A stretch of 64,000 bases of DNA, taken from assembly GCA_036226585.1 (NCBI GenBank), contig CP108997.1, forward strand, positions 7,006,001 to 7,070,000, written 5' to 3'. The position numbers and the translations under genes are program-made. How positions within the stretch are numbered: the first letter of the stretch is position 1; every line of letters starts with the position of its first letter. Below the pieces are notes generated by a model that worked only from the letters and a program-made list of their open reading frames with translations, searched no databases and was not told the DNA's origin. This document shows positions 16,338 to 25,144 of the stretch, in pieces. The stretch comes from Streptomyces sp. NBC_00708 (GTDB lineage Bacteria; Actinomycetota; Actinomycetes; Streptomycetales; Streptomycetaceae).

Positions 16338-16651
16338 TCGGCGGCGGCTTCGCCCGCGGCGTGTTCGGGGCCGGGCAGCGATTGGGGAACCGTGGCCGCG
16401 GAGCCCTGCCGTACCGCCTCCACGGCGGCCGCGTGCAGCGCGCGGCTCGCCTCCTCCGTAGGACAGGGCACGGGGCTGCCCGCCATGGTGAACCAGTCGG
16501 CCGCGTCGGTGTACTGCACGGTGACCTGTGCCGTGCCCTCGGCCCAAGTGGTGTGGACGGTCAGGTCACCGGACAGCGGCCCGACCTCCTCGGTGAGCAC
16601 GCCACCGTGCCCCGAATACACTCCGCGTGTTGTCCAGGACGCCCAAGTCAT
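16334..16651 (-). CDS. Conserved-looking protein of unknown function (105 aa)
   Basis: A 105-residue soluble protein. The start at ATG 16651 gives TWASWTTRGVYSGHGG; the middle is beta-rich with alternating hydrophobics (DLTVHTTWAEGTAQVTVQY), and the C-terminal third is a helix (SRALHAAAVEAVR) with an acidic tail. No signal peptide or known motif is visible. The open frame continues upstream, but third-position GC bias and sequence quality drop there. It is divergent from the PepSY lipoprotein gene and ends in a hairpin shared with the upstream gene. Confidence 0.6.
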   Translation of the reverse strand: MTWASWTTRGVYSGHGGVLTEEVGPLSGDLTVHTTWAEGTAQVTVQYTDAADWFTMAGSPVPCPTEEASRALHAAAVEAVRQGSAATVPQSLPGPEHAAGEAAAE

Positions 16652-16853
16652 GCTTTCAGGCTCGCACCAAAGCGGCCGGATCGCGAGCCGCGTGAGCAGG
16701 GAATTCGGACTGTCGTCGCATCTTCGCCCGCCGTACACACATTCCCCGGATTCCCCGTCCCGCCGCGCGGGCCGGAGCGGGATCGCGGTCGATCGGGTGA
16801 CACTGCCCGGTCGGTCCACATGCCGGAGCCGCGCGCCGGTTAAGCATGCGGGC

Positions 16854-17663
16854 ATGACACATGATTCCCGCTCCAAGAACACCGGATTCCTCCGTGCCCA
16901 CCGCCTGCGCGCGGCCGGAGTCGCCTGCGTCGCGCTCAGCGCGGCCCTGCTGACCGGCTGCGGCCAGGACAGCGGCAGCACCTCCACGGCCACGAAGACC
17001 TCGGAGGCCGCCCGCGCCGTGCCCGAGGCGACGAAGAGTCCGTCCCCCACCGGGAGCGAGAGCGCCTCGCCCGGCCAGATGACCGAGGACCAGAAGGAAC
17101 GCAAGGAGCTGATCTCCGCCACCAAGGTCACCTACGACAAGGCCATCACCACGGCCGAGGGTGCGGTGAAGAACAGCAAGGTCATCGAGCTCGAACTCAA
17201 GAGCGCCGAGGACGCGGCCGACGACGAGAGCGCGAGCCCCAGCCCCTCGCCGACGGGCAGCCCTTCCCCCACCGGCAGCCCCTCGCCGACCGGCAGCCCC
17301 ACGCCCGGCTCCGCGCCGCAGTGGGTCGCGACCGTCGCCACCAAGACCGGCACGAAGAGCAAGGTGCACATCGACGCCGTCTCCGGCAAGGTCATCAGCT
17401 CCGCCGAGGAGTCCGGACAGGACACCGCCGGCAAGGCCAAGACGGCCAAGCGGCTGACGGATGCCAAGCAGACGCCGCAGCAGGCCGCGAAGGCCGCCCT
17501 GGCGAAGCAGAAGGGCACGGTGACCTCCCTCGACCTGGACGACAACGACAAGGACGTCCTCGTCTGGAAGACCGATGTCGTCACCAAGGACTGGAAGAAG
17601 ACGACCTTCGACATCGACGCGTCCAACGGCTCGGTCACCCATCAGGAGACCGACAGCGACTGA
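16854..17663 (+). CDS. PepSY-domain lipoprotein
   Basis: A 269-residue secreted lipoprotein with lipobox LLTGC near residue 36. A Ser/Thr/Pro-rich linker of 18-bp coding repeats (SPSPTG units at 17241-17294) sits between two PepSY-like modules, one near residues 80-150 (DKAITTAEGAVKNSKVIELEL) and one near 200-269. PepSY domains are inhibitory or chaperone-like modules, often of extracytoplasmic proteases. The acidic and Lys-rich surface suggests an extracellular location. ATG 16854 is the first start giving a proper signal sequence. A strong bidirectional terminator follows. Confidence 0.85.
   Translation: MTHDSRSKNTGFLRAHRLRAAGVACVALSAALLTGCGQDSGSTSTATKTSEAARAVPEATKSPSPTGSESASPGQMTEDQKERKELISATKVTYDKAITTAEGAVKNSKVIELELKSAEDAADDESASPSPSPTGSPSPTGSPSPTGSPTPGSAPQWVATVATKTGTKSKVHIDAVSGKVISSAEESGQDTAGKAKTAKRLTDAKQTPQQAAKAALAKQKGTVTSLDLDDNDKDVLVWKTDVVTKDWKKTTFDIDASNGSVTHQETDSD
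17241..17294 (+). repeat. Three 18-bp coding repeats (SPSPTG linker)
   Basis: Three near-identical 18-bp units at 17241-17258, 17259-17276 and 17277-17294 encode Ser-Pro-(Ser)-Pro-Thr-Gly repeats in the linker of the PepSY lipoprotein. The differences are mostly synonymous. Confidence 0.85.
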
Positions 17664-17677
17664 GCGGCCCCCGCTCA

Positions 17678-17713
17678 GGGCGACCCCCGGTCCGCACGGA
17701 CCGGGGGTCGCCC
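17678..17713. terminator. Bidirectional terminator
   Basis: A perfect 16-bp stem (17678-17693 with 17698-17713) with a GCAC loop lies between the convergent PepSY lipoprotein and ABC exporter genes. Confidence 0.85.
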
Positions 17714-17723
17714 GCGTCAGGCG

Positions 17724-19625
17724 TCAGGCGGACCGCACGGACTCCTGCCGCCCCTCCGGCGCGCCCGGTGCCGCGAACTGCGTCCGGTACAGCTCCTCGT
17801 ACCGCCCGCCCACCGCCAGCAGTTCGGTGTGCGTACCGCGCTCCACCACCCGGCCCTCCTCGACGACCAGGATGAGATCGGCGGCCCGCACCGTCGACAG
17901 CCGGTGCGCGATCACCACGGCGGTGCGCCCCTCCAGCGCCTCGGCCAGGGCCTCCTGCACGACCGCCTCCGAGGTGGAGTCGAGGTGCGCGGTCGCCTCG
18001 TCCAGGATGACCACGCGCTGCCGGGCGAGGAGCAGCCGGGCGATCGTCAGCCGCTGGCGTTCACCGCCGGAGAGCCGGTAGCCGCGCTCGCCCACGACCG
18101 TGTCGAGCCCGTCGGGCAGCGAGGCCACCAGGCCGTCGAGACGGGAGCGCCGCAACGCGTCCCAGATCTCGTCCTCGGATGCGCCCGGCCTGGCCAGCAG
18201 GAGGTTGGCGCGTACCGATTCGTGGAAGAGGTGGCCGTCCTGGGTGACCATGCCGAGCGTGTCACGGATCGACTCGGCGGTCAGATCGCGTACGTCGACG
18301 CCGTTCAGCCGGACCGCGCCCTCGTCGGTGTCGTAGAGCCGGGGCAGCAGTTGGGCGATCGTCGACTTGCCGGCGCCCGACGATCCGACCAGGGCGACCA
18401 TCCGGCCGGGCTCGGCCCGGAAGGAGACGCCGTGCAGCACGCGCGTACCGCCCCGGGAGTCCAGCGTCGCGACCTCCTCCAGCGAGGCCAGGGAGACCTT
18501 GTCGGCGGACGGGTAGCCGAAGGAGACCCCGTCGAACTCCACGGACACCGGCCCCTCCGGCACCGTGCGGGCATCCGGCTTCTCGGAGATCAGCGGCTTC
18601 AGGTCCAGGATCTCGAAGACCCGCTCGAAGCTCACCAGCGCGCTCATCACCTCGACCCGGGCGCCGGCCAGGGCCGTGAGCGGGGCGTAGAGCCGGGTGA
18701 GCAGCAGAGCCAGCGTCACCACCGCGCCCGGCTCCAGGCTGCCGCGCAACGCGTAGAAGCCGCCCAGCCCGTAGACGAGCGCCAGGGCCAGCGCGGAGAC
18801 CAGGGTCAGCGCCGTGATGAACGTGGACTGCGCCATCGCCGTACGGATGCCGATGTCCCGTACCCGTCCGGCCCGCGCCGCGAACTCGGCGGACTCGTCG
18901 GCGGGCCGGCCGAAGAGCTTGACCAGGGTGGCGCCGGGCGCGGAGAACCGCTCCGTCATCTGTGTGCTCATCGCCGCGTTGTGCGCGGCCGCCTCGCGCT
19001 GCATCCGGGCCATGCGCGAGCCCATCCGGCGGGCCGGTACGACGAACACCGGGAGCAGCGCCAGGGCGAGCAGGGTGATCTGCCAGGAGATGGTCAGCAT
19101 CACCGCGAGCGTCAGCACCAGCGTCACCACGTTGGAGACCACCCCGGACAGGGTGTTGCTGAACGCCCGCTGCGCACCGATGACGTCGTTGTTGAGCCGG
19201 CTCACCAGCGCCCCGGTGCGGGTCCGGGTGAAGAAGGCGACCGGCATCCGCTGCACGTGGTCGAACACCGCGGTGCGCAGGTCCAGGATCAGCCCCTCGC
19301 CGAGCGTCGCCGACAGCAGCCGGGTCAGCAGCCCGAGACCGGCCTCCGCCACGGCGATCACCGCGATCAGCAGGGCGAGACGGACGACCGTGCCGCTCTC
19401 CTTCCCCTGCACGATCGCGTCGACCACCCGGCCCGCCAGCATCGGTGTCGCCACGGCCAGCATCGCCGTGACCACGCTGAGGAGCAGGAACCGGTAGAGC
19501 TGCCGACGGCGCGGCCGGGCGAAGGAGGCGATCCGGCGCAGGGTGGCCCGGGAGAACGGTCTGCGGTCCGCCTGTGCGTGGATCGCGCTCTGCAGCGACG
19601 ACCAGGCGGTGACTTCCATGCTCAT
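17724..19625 (-). CDS. ABC exporter half-transporter (membrane-ATPase fusion)
   Basis: A 633-residue type I ABC exporter. Six transmembrane helices span about residues 40-330. The nucleotide-binding domain carries Walker A GSSGAGKST, signature LSGGERQR and Walker B VVILDEAT. Such fused half-transporters dimerise to export lipids, drugs or peptides. The start is ATG 19625 with GGAGG six bases before it. The promoter at 19696-19726 is a textbook SoxR-type element, so redox-active compounds may induce it. A SoxR-controlled ABC exporter is known in S. coelicolor; I cannot verify orthology here. Confidence 0.92.
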   Translation of the reverse strand: MSMEVTAWSSLQSAIHAQADRRPFSRATLRRIASFARPRRRQLYRFLLLSVVTAMLAVATPMLAGRVVDAIVQGKESGTVVRLALLIAVIAVAEAGLGLLTRLLSATLGEGLILDLRTAVFDHVQRMPVAFFTRTRTGALVSRLNNDVIGAQRAFSNTLSGVVSNVVTLVLTLAVMLTISWQITLLALALLPVFVVPARRMGSRMARMQREAAAHNAAMSTQMTERFSAPGATLVKLFGRPADESAEFAARAGRVRDIGIRTAMAQSTFITALTLVSALALALVYGLGGFYALRGSLEPGAVVTLALLLTRLYAPLTALAGARVEVMSALVSFERVFEILDLKPLISEKPDARTVPEGPVSVEFDGVSFGYPSADKVSLASLEEVATLDSRGGTRVLHGVSFRAEPGRMVALVGSSGAGKSTIAQLLPRLYDTDEGAVRLNGVDVRDLTAESIRDTLGMVTQDGHLFHESVRANLLLARPGASEDEIWDALRRSRLDGLVASLPDGLDTVVGERGYRLSGGERQRLTIARLLLARQRVVILDEATAHLDSTSEAVVQEALAEALEGRTAVVIAHRLSTVRAADLILVVEEGRVVERGTHTELLAVGGRYEELYRTQFAAPGAPEGRQESVRSA

Positions 19626-19695
19626 GCGGTGCCTCCCGGGCAGGACGGATCGGTACGGCCCCGACGGCCGGTACGGGATCGGGGCGCGGAACAGA

Positions 19696-19726
19696 ACGCT
19701 AGAAGCTCAAGCGAACTTGAGGTCAA
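19696..19726 (-). promoter_or_regulatory. SoxR-type promoter with 19-bp spacer
   Basis: On the minus strand, TTGACC (-35, 19721-19726) and TAGCGT (-10, 19696-19701) are 19 bp apart, the overlong spacing used by MerR-family activators. The spacer and -35 edge hold CCTCAAGTTCGCTTGAGC, whose arms CTCAAG/CTTGAG are perfect and which closely matches the SoxR box CCTCAAGTTNNCTTGAGG. It drives the ABC exporter gene. Confidence 0.75.
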
Positions 19727-19763
19727 ACTCCGGGCCCCGTGCGGGCCCGGAGTCGGACCTGCG

Positions 19764-19769
19764 TAGAAT
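19764..19769 (+). promoter_or_regulatory. Putative -10 for the 53-residue ORF
   Basis: TAGAAT at 19764-19769 fits the actinobacterial -10 and lies 55 bases before the GTG at 19825. No good -35 is visible. Confidence 0.35.
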
Positions 19770-19824
19770 CGGCCCCTGTTTCCGGCCGGACGACGGCAGA
19801 CACGACCGATTGAGGCAGTTCGAC

Positions 19825-19986
19825 GTGAGTTTCACAGACAGTTCCGAAGCACCGATCTACGCCGGTCTCGTGGAGGAGCACGGCGATGTGATGGCCGAGG
19901 TGCGCCGGGTGGCTGAAGAGACCATGCGCGAGGCCGACCTGGCCGTGGACTTCAGCGATATCCGCAGGTCGGCGGCATACCGGTAA
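19825..19986 (+). CDS. Small protein of unknown function (53 aa)
   Basis: A GTG-initiated 53-residue protein (SFTDSSEAPIYAGLVEEHGD at the N terminus), acidic and helical, ending in Arg-rich DIRRSAAYR. It has no membrane segment or recognised domain. Support comes from a -10 upstream, strong third-position GC bias, and a 7-bp hairpin (19993-20011) seven bases after the stop, so it forms its own unit. The ribosome site is weak. It lies between the SoxR-promoter exporter and a phosphatase gene. Confidence 0.55.
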   Translation: MSFTDSSEAPIYAGLVEEHGDVMAEVRRVAEETMREADLAVDFSDIRRSAAYR

Positions 19987-19992
19987 TCCCCG

Positions 19993-20011
19993 AAGCCCCC
20001 TGCCGGGGCTT
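19993..20011 (+). terminator. Small hairpin terminator
   Basis: AAGCCCC (19993-19999) pairs with GGGGCTT (20005-20011), immediately after the 53-residue ORF. Confidence 0.5.
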
Positions 20012-20191
20012 GCGCCCGACCGCCCGCCGAGCCTCCGGTGACCCCGGACCGGCCCGCGCGGACGGCCCGCCCCCTCCCTCGTCCGGCACACCCGGGCGGC
20101 TGTCCGGTGACCTCTCGCACTGCGGACCCGGCTCTCCCGTCGGAGCATGGAACGAACAGTCGCCGACGACTTCGGGACGAAGGGAAGCCGG

Positions 20192-22033
20192 ATGGGTGGT
20201 GAACGGCATGAGCCACCGACCGACGCGTTCGAGGCCGAGCTGGACCAGATCGAAGCGCTGAACCGGATGCAGGCGCCCGGCCACGACCCCGCGGTGCCCC
20301 CGGGACCGGAGAACGGGACCCGGTCCGGTGGCACGCCGGAAGAGGCCCGGCGCCGGGACTCCCTGCTGCTCTCGGCCGGACACGCGGTGGCCGCCGCCGA
20401 CACCCTCGACGAGGCCCTGCGGCTCGTCGCCGGCCTGTACGCCCCGGACTTCCCGCTGGACGGCCAGTGCGTCTTCGGCGTCGCCGACGGCAACCTCACG
20501 GTGCTCGGCCAGTACGGATTCCGGCCCGGCGGCACGGGCCGCGGATTCAGGATGCCGATGAACACCGGCTACCCGGCCGCGGAGGTGGCCCGCACCGGGC
20601 GCGCCGTCTACCTCGGCTCCACGGACGAGTACCGGCGCCGCTTCCCTGCCACCTGGCACATGTCCGCCCGCAAGGGACGCGAGTCATGGGCCTTCCTGCC
20701 GTTGGTGACCGCCGGCCGGGTCGTCGGGGTCTGGCTGGCCGCCTTCCGCACGGAGATGGACTTCACGGCCAGCGAGCGCGCCCTGCTCACCGTGACCGGA
20801 CGCATGATCGTCCAGGTGCTCGAACGGGCCCGCGCCAGTCGCGCCGAACTGGAACTGTCCCGGGGCCTGCGCCGCAGCATGCACACCGCGGGCGCCGCCC
20901 CGACCGGCCTGACCGTCGCCACCCGCTACGTGCCCACCGGCGGCGGCCTCATGGTCGGCGGGGACTGGTACGACAGCATCGACCTCCCGAACGGGCGGAT
21001 GGCCGTCGTCATCGGCGACGTCCAGGGGCACGACGTGCACGCCGCGGGGCTGATGGCCCAGCTGCGCACCGCCGTGCACGCGTACGCCGCTGAGGGGCAC
21101 GGCCCGGACGCCGTGCTGGCGCGGGCCTCCCGCTTCCTGACCACCCTCGACGAGGACCGCTTCGCGACCTGCCTCTACATCGAGGCCGATCCGTCCACCG
21201 GCGACCTGCACATCGCGCGCGCGGGACACCCGCACCCCGTCCTGCGGATGCCGGACGGGACCTGCATGCTCAAACACGTCAGCGGCGGGCTGCCGCTCGG
21301 ACTGATGCCCGGCGAGGAGGACTATCCCGTCGACACCGTGCGCCTGCACGAGGGCGAGATCCTCATGCTCTGCACCGACGGGTTCATCGAGAACGGCGGC
21401 CACGACATGTACACCGGCTGGGTGCGGGTGCGCGACGCGTTCTCGCCCGGCCCCACCGACGACCTGGAGGGCATCGCCGACCGGCTCATGGCGGCCGTCC
21501 TCAGCCCCGGACCCGACGCCCGCGAGGACGCCGTAGCACGCGACGGCGACGACATCGCCCTGCTGCTCCTGCGCCGCGACGCCATTCACGCCCGCGCCGA
21601 GGTCAGCCAGCGCCGGCTGATGCTGACCGTGGGCCAGGACCAGGGCGAGGGCCTGGCCGAGGCCCGCGCCGAACTGAAGGCGCTGCTGCACGACTGGGCG
21701 CGCCCGGACCAGGTCGACACGGCGGTGCTGCTGGCCACCGAACTCCTCGGCAACGTCCTCGTGCACACCGACCAGGACGGCGCCCTGAACGCCACGGTCT
21801 CCGGTGAGACCGGCACCCGCCGGCTGCTCGTCGAGGTCATGGACCGGGGCGACGAACTGCCCCATCAGCGGACCCCGGGCGAACTCGCCTCATCGGGCCG
21901 CGGCCTGCTCCTGCTGGACATCCTCGCCCACCAGTGGGGCGTACGGCCCGAGCCCGAGGGGAAGACCGCCTGGTTCGCGCTGAACGAGGCCGCCCCGGCC
22001 GACGGCGGCGACATCACCATTCCCGGCATCTGA
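20192..22033 (+). CDS. GAF-SpoIIE (PP2C) phosphatase with C-terminal anti-sigma-like ATPase domain
   Basis: A 613-residue multidomain regulator. A GAF-like sensor covers about residues 50-210 and a SpoIIE PP2C-type phosphatase about 225-440 (GGDWYDSIDLPNGRMAVVIGD and the FATCLYIE core). An RsbW-like HATPase_c domain lies at about 470-605 (ELLGNVLVHT, then SSGRGLLLLDILA). Such proteins dephosphorylate anti-anti-sigma factors, and the ATPase domain may act as kinase or anti-sigma. ATG 20192 follows AGGGAAG at four bases; an in-frame ATG at 20147 is the alternative. The stimulus and partner are not in the window. Confidence 0.92.
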   Translation: MGGERHEPPTDAFEAELDQIEALNRMQAPGHDPAVPPGPENGTRSGGTPEEARRRDSLLLSAGHAVAAADTLDEALRLVAGLYAPDFPLDGQCVFGVADGNLTVLGQYGFRPGGTGRGFRMPMNTGYPAAEVARTGRAVYLGSTDEYRRRFPATWHMSARKGRESWAFLPLVTAGRVVGVWLAAFRTEMDFTASERALLTVTGRMIVQVLERARASRAELELSRGLRRSMHTAGAAPTGLTVATRYVPTGGGLMVGGDWYDSIDLPNGRMAVVIGDVQGHDVHAAGLMAQLRTAVHAYAAEGHGPDAVLARASRFLTTLDEDRFATCLYIEADPSTGDLHIARAGHPHPVLRMPDGTCMLKHVSGGLPLGLMPGEEDYPVDTVRLHEGEILMLCTDGFIENGGHDMYTGWVRVRDAFSPGPTDDLEGIADRLMAAVLSPGPDAREDAVARDGDDIALLLLRRDAIHARAEVSQRRLMLTVGQDQGEGLAEARAELKALLHDWARPDQVDTAVLLATELLGNVLVHTDQDGALNATVSGETGTRRLLVEVMDRGDELPHQRTPGELASSGRGLLLLDILAHQWGVRPEPEGKTAWFALNEAAPADGGDITIPGI

Positions 22034-22072
22034 GAACCGAGACCCCGTACGCCCCAGGGAGAGCGCGGCCGC

Positions 22073-22477
22073 TCAGCGGTGGCAGCTCCAGTGCCCCTTC
22101 ACCCAGTGGGTGTCCCAGTGGCCGGGCACGTAGACCTTGGTCCAGTGGCCCTTGACCCACTGGGGGTGGTGGGTCCAGTGGCCGGGCTGCCAGTGGCCGT
22201 GCCGGTCGTAATGTCCGGGGTGCCACACCTTCTGGTCGGCGTAATGGCCCTTGACCCAGTGCTTCGCCCAGTGGCCCTTGACCCACTGCTTCTGCCAGTG
22301 GCCCGGCTGCCAGGTGCAGTGGTCGTGGTGGTGGGTGGTCACCGCGGACGCGGCGGCGGGAGCCGGAGCCGGGGCGGCCTCGGCCGTCCCGGCGGTGCCC
22401 AGGGCGGCCCCGCCGGCGAGCAGACCGGTCGCGGCGGCGCCGGCCAGCAGGCGGCGGACTCGGATGGAAGCGGTCAT
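22073..22477 (-). CDS. Secreted His/Trp-rich WxxGHW-repeat protein
   Basis: A 134-residue protein. A signal peptide ends near AEAAPA (about residue 36), followed by an Ala/Pro spacer and HHHDH. Eight consecutive copies of [W/Y]xxGH[W/Y] follow at about 9-11 residue spacing: WQPGHW, WVKGHW, WVKGHY, WHPGHY, WQPGHW, WVKGHW, YVPGHW, WVKGHW. One Cys precedes and one Cys follows the array. This resembles the WXXGXW (PF12779-type) repeat, whose function is unknown. The exposed aromatic and histidine periodicity suggests metal, glycan or wall binding (inference). ATG 22477 follows GAGGAAGG; an in-frame ATG at 22495 is less likely. Confidence 0.8.
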   Translation of the reverse strand: MTASIRVRRLLAGAAATGLLAGGAALGTAGTAEAAPAPAPAAASAVTTHHHDHCTWQPGHWQKQWVKGHWAKHWVKGHYADQKVWHPGHYDRHGHWQPGHWTHHPQWVKGHWTKVYVPGHWDTHWVKGHWSCHR

Positions 22478-22550
22478 CGGACACACCTTCCTCATGTCGG
22501 AGCGGACCCCCGAGCCCTGCGAAGAGAAAAGTCGCGAAGACATAAATATA

Positions 22551-22588
22551 GCCCGAATGGGGGAATATGGCCCTTACGCCCGAATGGG
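22551..22588. repeat. 11-bp direct repeat upstream of the WxxGHW gene
   Basis: GCCCGAATGGG occurs at 22551-22561 and again at 22578-22588. On the minus strand the first copy abuts TATATT (22545-22550), an unusually A/T-rich -10 for this genome. The pair may bind an activator of the repeat-protein gene. Confidence 0.5.
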
Positions 22589-22602
22589 TCACGCTCCAAC
22601 GG

Positions 22603-23805
22603 TCACGAACGGGTCGGTGTCCTGAGCGCCGCGTACGTTCCCGAGACCGCCGCCAGCAGGATCACGCACCCGGTGAAGAGGAGCCCGGCATCGCGCAGTC
22701 CCACCGCCGTGGCCAGCGCGCCCACGCCCACCACGGGCACGGAGATCCCCGTGTACGCGACGACGAAGAACGCCGAGATGGTGCCGCCCCGGTGCTCGGC
22801 GGGAGCGGCCTCGCCGACCAGGGTGAGGGCGGCCCGGAACGCGAGCCCCTGCCCGATGCCTCCGCACACCGCGCCGAGCACGAGCAGCGGCAGCGACTTC
22901 GCGAGCAACGACGACGCCACCAGCACAAGCCCCACGATCAGCACGGCGCACCCGATGGGCAGCGCGCGACGCGCCCCGATACGCGGAGCCAGCGACTGCC
23001 CGATCGTCGAGGCGCAGAACACCGAGAACACCACCGCGCCCGTGACCGCCAGGTTGTGCACGCCCAGCGTCGTGGCCGCGAAGCTCGGCGCGACCGCGGT
23101 GAACAGGCCGAGCAGCGCGAACCCCGCGAAGGCGGCCAGCCCGGCCGGTACGAACACGCCCTTCACCTCCGCGGGCACCCTGACACCCTGCGGTTCGAGG
23201 CGGGGCCACCGGCGCGGCTCGGCCACCGTCTCCGCCAGCCGCCAGGTGATGAGGCACGCCACGGCGACCAGACCCAGGTGGACCCAGAACGGCAGGGACA
23301 GCGGCCAGGGCGTGTACTCGGCCAGCACACCCGAGAGCAGCGGGCCGCAGCCCAGGCCGCCCATGTTCGCGGCCGTGGCGGCGAATCCGGCACGCGCCCG
23401 CTGCCCGGGGCCCGCCAGTTCGATGACCGCCGCCGTCGCCGCGCCGCTCAGCAGCCCGGCCGCGCCGCCGGACAGCACGCGGCCGGCGAAGAGCAGGGGC
23501 AGCCCGCTCTCCAGCAGGAAGCAGCCCGCACTCGCGGCGGACAGCGCCATGGCGGCCAGCAGGACGGGTCTGCGGCCCACCTTGTCCGAGTAGTTGCCCG
23601 CCACCAGGAGCACGGAGATGACCGCGACCGCGTACACGGCGAAGACCACGGTCACCATCAGCTCGGAGAAGCCGATCTCCTTCTGGTAGAGCCCGTACAA
23701 CGGGGTCGGCAGTGTGGTGCCGGCCATGCCGATGGCGAACACGACGGCCGCCGCCGCATACCCCGCCCGGTGTCCGTTCGCCTGTCCCGTATCCTCACGC
23801 ACCAT
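22603..23805 (-). CDS. MFS transporter (12 TM)
   Basis: A 400-residue major facilitator protein with twelve hydrophobic segments. The motif-A loop reads [17 protein letters not shown] after helix 2, and [17 protein letters not shown] follows in helix 4. It looks like a sugar or drug efflux member. ATG 23805 gives a short hydrophilic N terminus before helix 1; the larger open frame upstream is an antisense shadow of the ManD gene. It is divergent from that sugar-acid dehydratase gene across 81 bases, so control by a common regulator is possible. Confidence 0.88.
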   Translation of the reverse strand: MVREDTGQANGHRAGYAAAAVVFAIGMAGTTLPTPLYGLYQKEIGFSELMVTVVFAVYAVAVISVLLVAGNYSDKVGRRPVLLAAMALSAASAGCFLLESGLPLLFAGRVLSGGAAGLLSGAATAAVIELAGPGQRARAGFAATAANMGGLGCGPLLSGVLAEYTPWPLSLPFWVHLGLVAVACLITWRLAETVAEPRRWPRLEPQGVRVPAEVKGVFVPAGLAAFAGFALLGLFTAVAPSFAATTLGVHNLAVTGAVVFSVFCASTIGQSLAPRIGARRALPIGCAVLIVGLVLVASSLLAKSLPLLVLGAVCGGIGQGLAFRAALTLVGEAAPAEHRGGTISAFFVVAYTGISVPVVGVGALATAVGLRDAGLLFTGCVILLAAVSGTYAALRTPTRS

Positions 23806-23886
23806 CACGCACGCCACTCTATGCAGCGGGCGGCCCCCGGTCGGAGCGACGGGCTGCCGCGCGCCGCAGCCCGAAAGAGAGCCACC

Positions 23887-25101
23887 ATGAGGATCGTCGA
23901 CGCGAAGGTCGTCGTCACCAGCCCCGGCCGCAATTTCGTGACGCTGAAACTGACGACGGACGAAGGCATCACCGGCCTCGGCGACGCCACGCTCAACGGC
24001 CGGGAGCTCGCCGTCGTCAGCTACCTCACCGATCATGTGGCGCCCCTGCTCACCGGCTTGGACCCGCACCGGATCGAGGACACCTGGCAGTACCTCTACC
24101 GGGGCGCGTACTGGCGGCGCGGCCCGGTCACGATGGCGGCCATCGCCGCCGTGGACGTCGCGCTGTGGGACATCAAGGCGAAGGCGGCGGGGCTGCCGCT
24201 CTACCAGCTGCTCGGCGGCGCTTCCCGCGACCGCGTCGCCACCTACGGCCACGCCAACGGGCGGGACATCCCCGAACTCCTCGACTCCGTACGGGCGCGG
24301 CTGGCCGAGGGCTACCCCGCCGTCCGCATCCAGACGGGCATCCCGGGCCTCAAGGCCGTCTACGGGGTGCACACCACCGACGAGCAGGGGGCGCGCGTCC
24401 TCCACCAGCAGAACCGGCCCCTCGTCGAGGACTGGGACACGGACGCCTACCTGCGGCACACCCCCGCCGTGTTCGAGGCGGTACGCGCGGAGTTCGGCGC
24501 GGAGATACCGCTGCTCCACGACGCGCACCACCGGCTCACGCCCATTCAGGCGGCCCGCCTCGGCAAGGACCTGGAGCCCTACCGCCCCTTCTGGCTGGAG
24601 GACTGCACACCCGCCGAGAACCAGGAGGCCCTGCGGCTGATCCGCCGGCACACCACGACGCCGCTCGCGACCGGCGAGGTCTTCAACACGGTGTACGACT
24701 ACCAGACGCTGATCACCGAGCAGCTGATCGACTACGTGCGCTCCGCGGTCACCCACTTCGGCGGGGTCACCCCGCTGCGCAAGCTCTTCGACTTCGCCGC
24801 GCAGTACCAGATCAAGAGCGCGATCCACGGTCCCGAGGACATCTCGCCGGTGGGGATGGCCGCGGCCGTGCACCTCGATCTCGCCGTCCACAACCTCGGC
24901 ATCCAGGAGTACTCGGGCCACAACGCCCTCACCCAGGAAGTGTTCCGGCACGCGTACACCTTCACCGACGGGCACCTGCACCCCGGTGACGCGCCCGGTA
25001 TCGGTGTCGAGTTCGACGAGGAACTCGCCGCGGCGCACCCGTACGAGCAGACCTATCTGCCCGTCAACCGGCTCCGGGACGGCACCGTGCACGACTGGTG
25101 A
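23887..25101 (+). CDS. manD: Mannonate dehydratase-type enolase superfamily protein (ManD/RspA)
   Basis: A 404-residue enolase-superfamily enzyme of the ManD/RspA group. [19 protein letters not shown] carries the first metal ligand, [11 protein letters not shown] the second and [12 protein letters not shown] the third. [15 protein letters not shown] has the His of the ManD active site. Length and motifs match ManD over the full protein. Members dehydrate D-mannonate to 2-keto-3-deoxygluconate, but many have low activity and other roles, so the substrate is provisional. The start ATG 23887 gives [20 protein letters not shown]. The divergent MFS gene is its nearest possible partner. Confidence 0.9.
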   Translation: MRIVDAKVVVTSPGRNFVTLKLTTDEGITGLGDATLNGRELAVVSYLTDHVAPLLTGLDPHRIEDTWQYLYRGAYWRRGPVTMAAIAAVDVALWDIKAKAAGLPLYQLLGGASRDRVATYGHANGRDIPELLDSVRARLAEGYPAVRIQTGIPGLKAVYGVHTTDEQGARVLHQQNRPLVEDWDTDAYLRHTPAVFEAVRAEFGAEIPLLHDAHHRLTPIQAARLGKDLEPYRPFWLEDCTPAENQEALRLIRRHTTTPLATGEVFNTVYDYQTLITEQLIDYVRSAVTHFGGVTPLRKLFDFAAQYQIKSAIHGPEDISPVGMAAAVHLDLAVHNLGIQEYSGHNALTQEVFRHAYTFTDGHLHPGDAPGIGVEFDEELAAAHPYEQTYLPVNRLRDGTVHDW

Positions 25102-25107
25102 CCGGGG

Positions 25108-25137
25108 GGCGGGGCCCCGGGCGTCCGGGGCCCCGCC
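25108..25137. terminator. Bidirectional terminator
   Basis: A perfect 13-bp stem (25108-25120 with 25125-25137) and a GCGT loop lie between the convergent ManD and ABC exporter genes. Confidence 0.85.
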
Positions 25138-25144
25138 GCCCTTC

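Noticed and set aside
17241..17294. 18-bp repeats as a CRISPR or mobile feature
   Set aside because: They encode SPSPTG in the PepSY lipoprotein linker; no spacers.
22567..23886. Upstream extension of the ManD frame
   Set aside because: Open only because of GC bias; it is antisense to the MFS gene and lacks sensible protein sequence.
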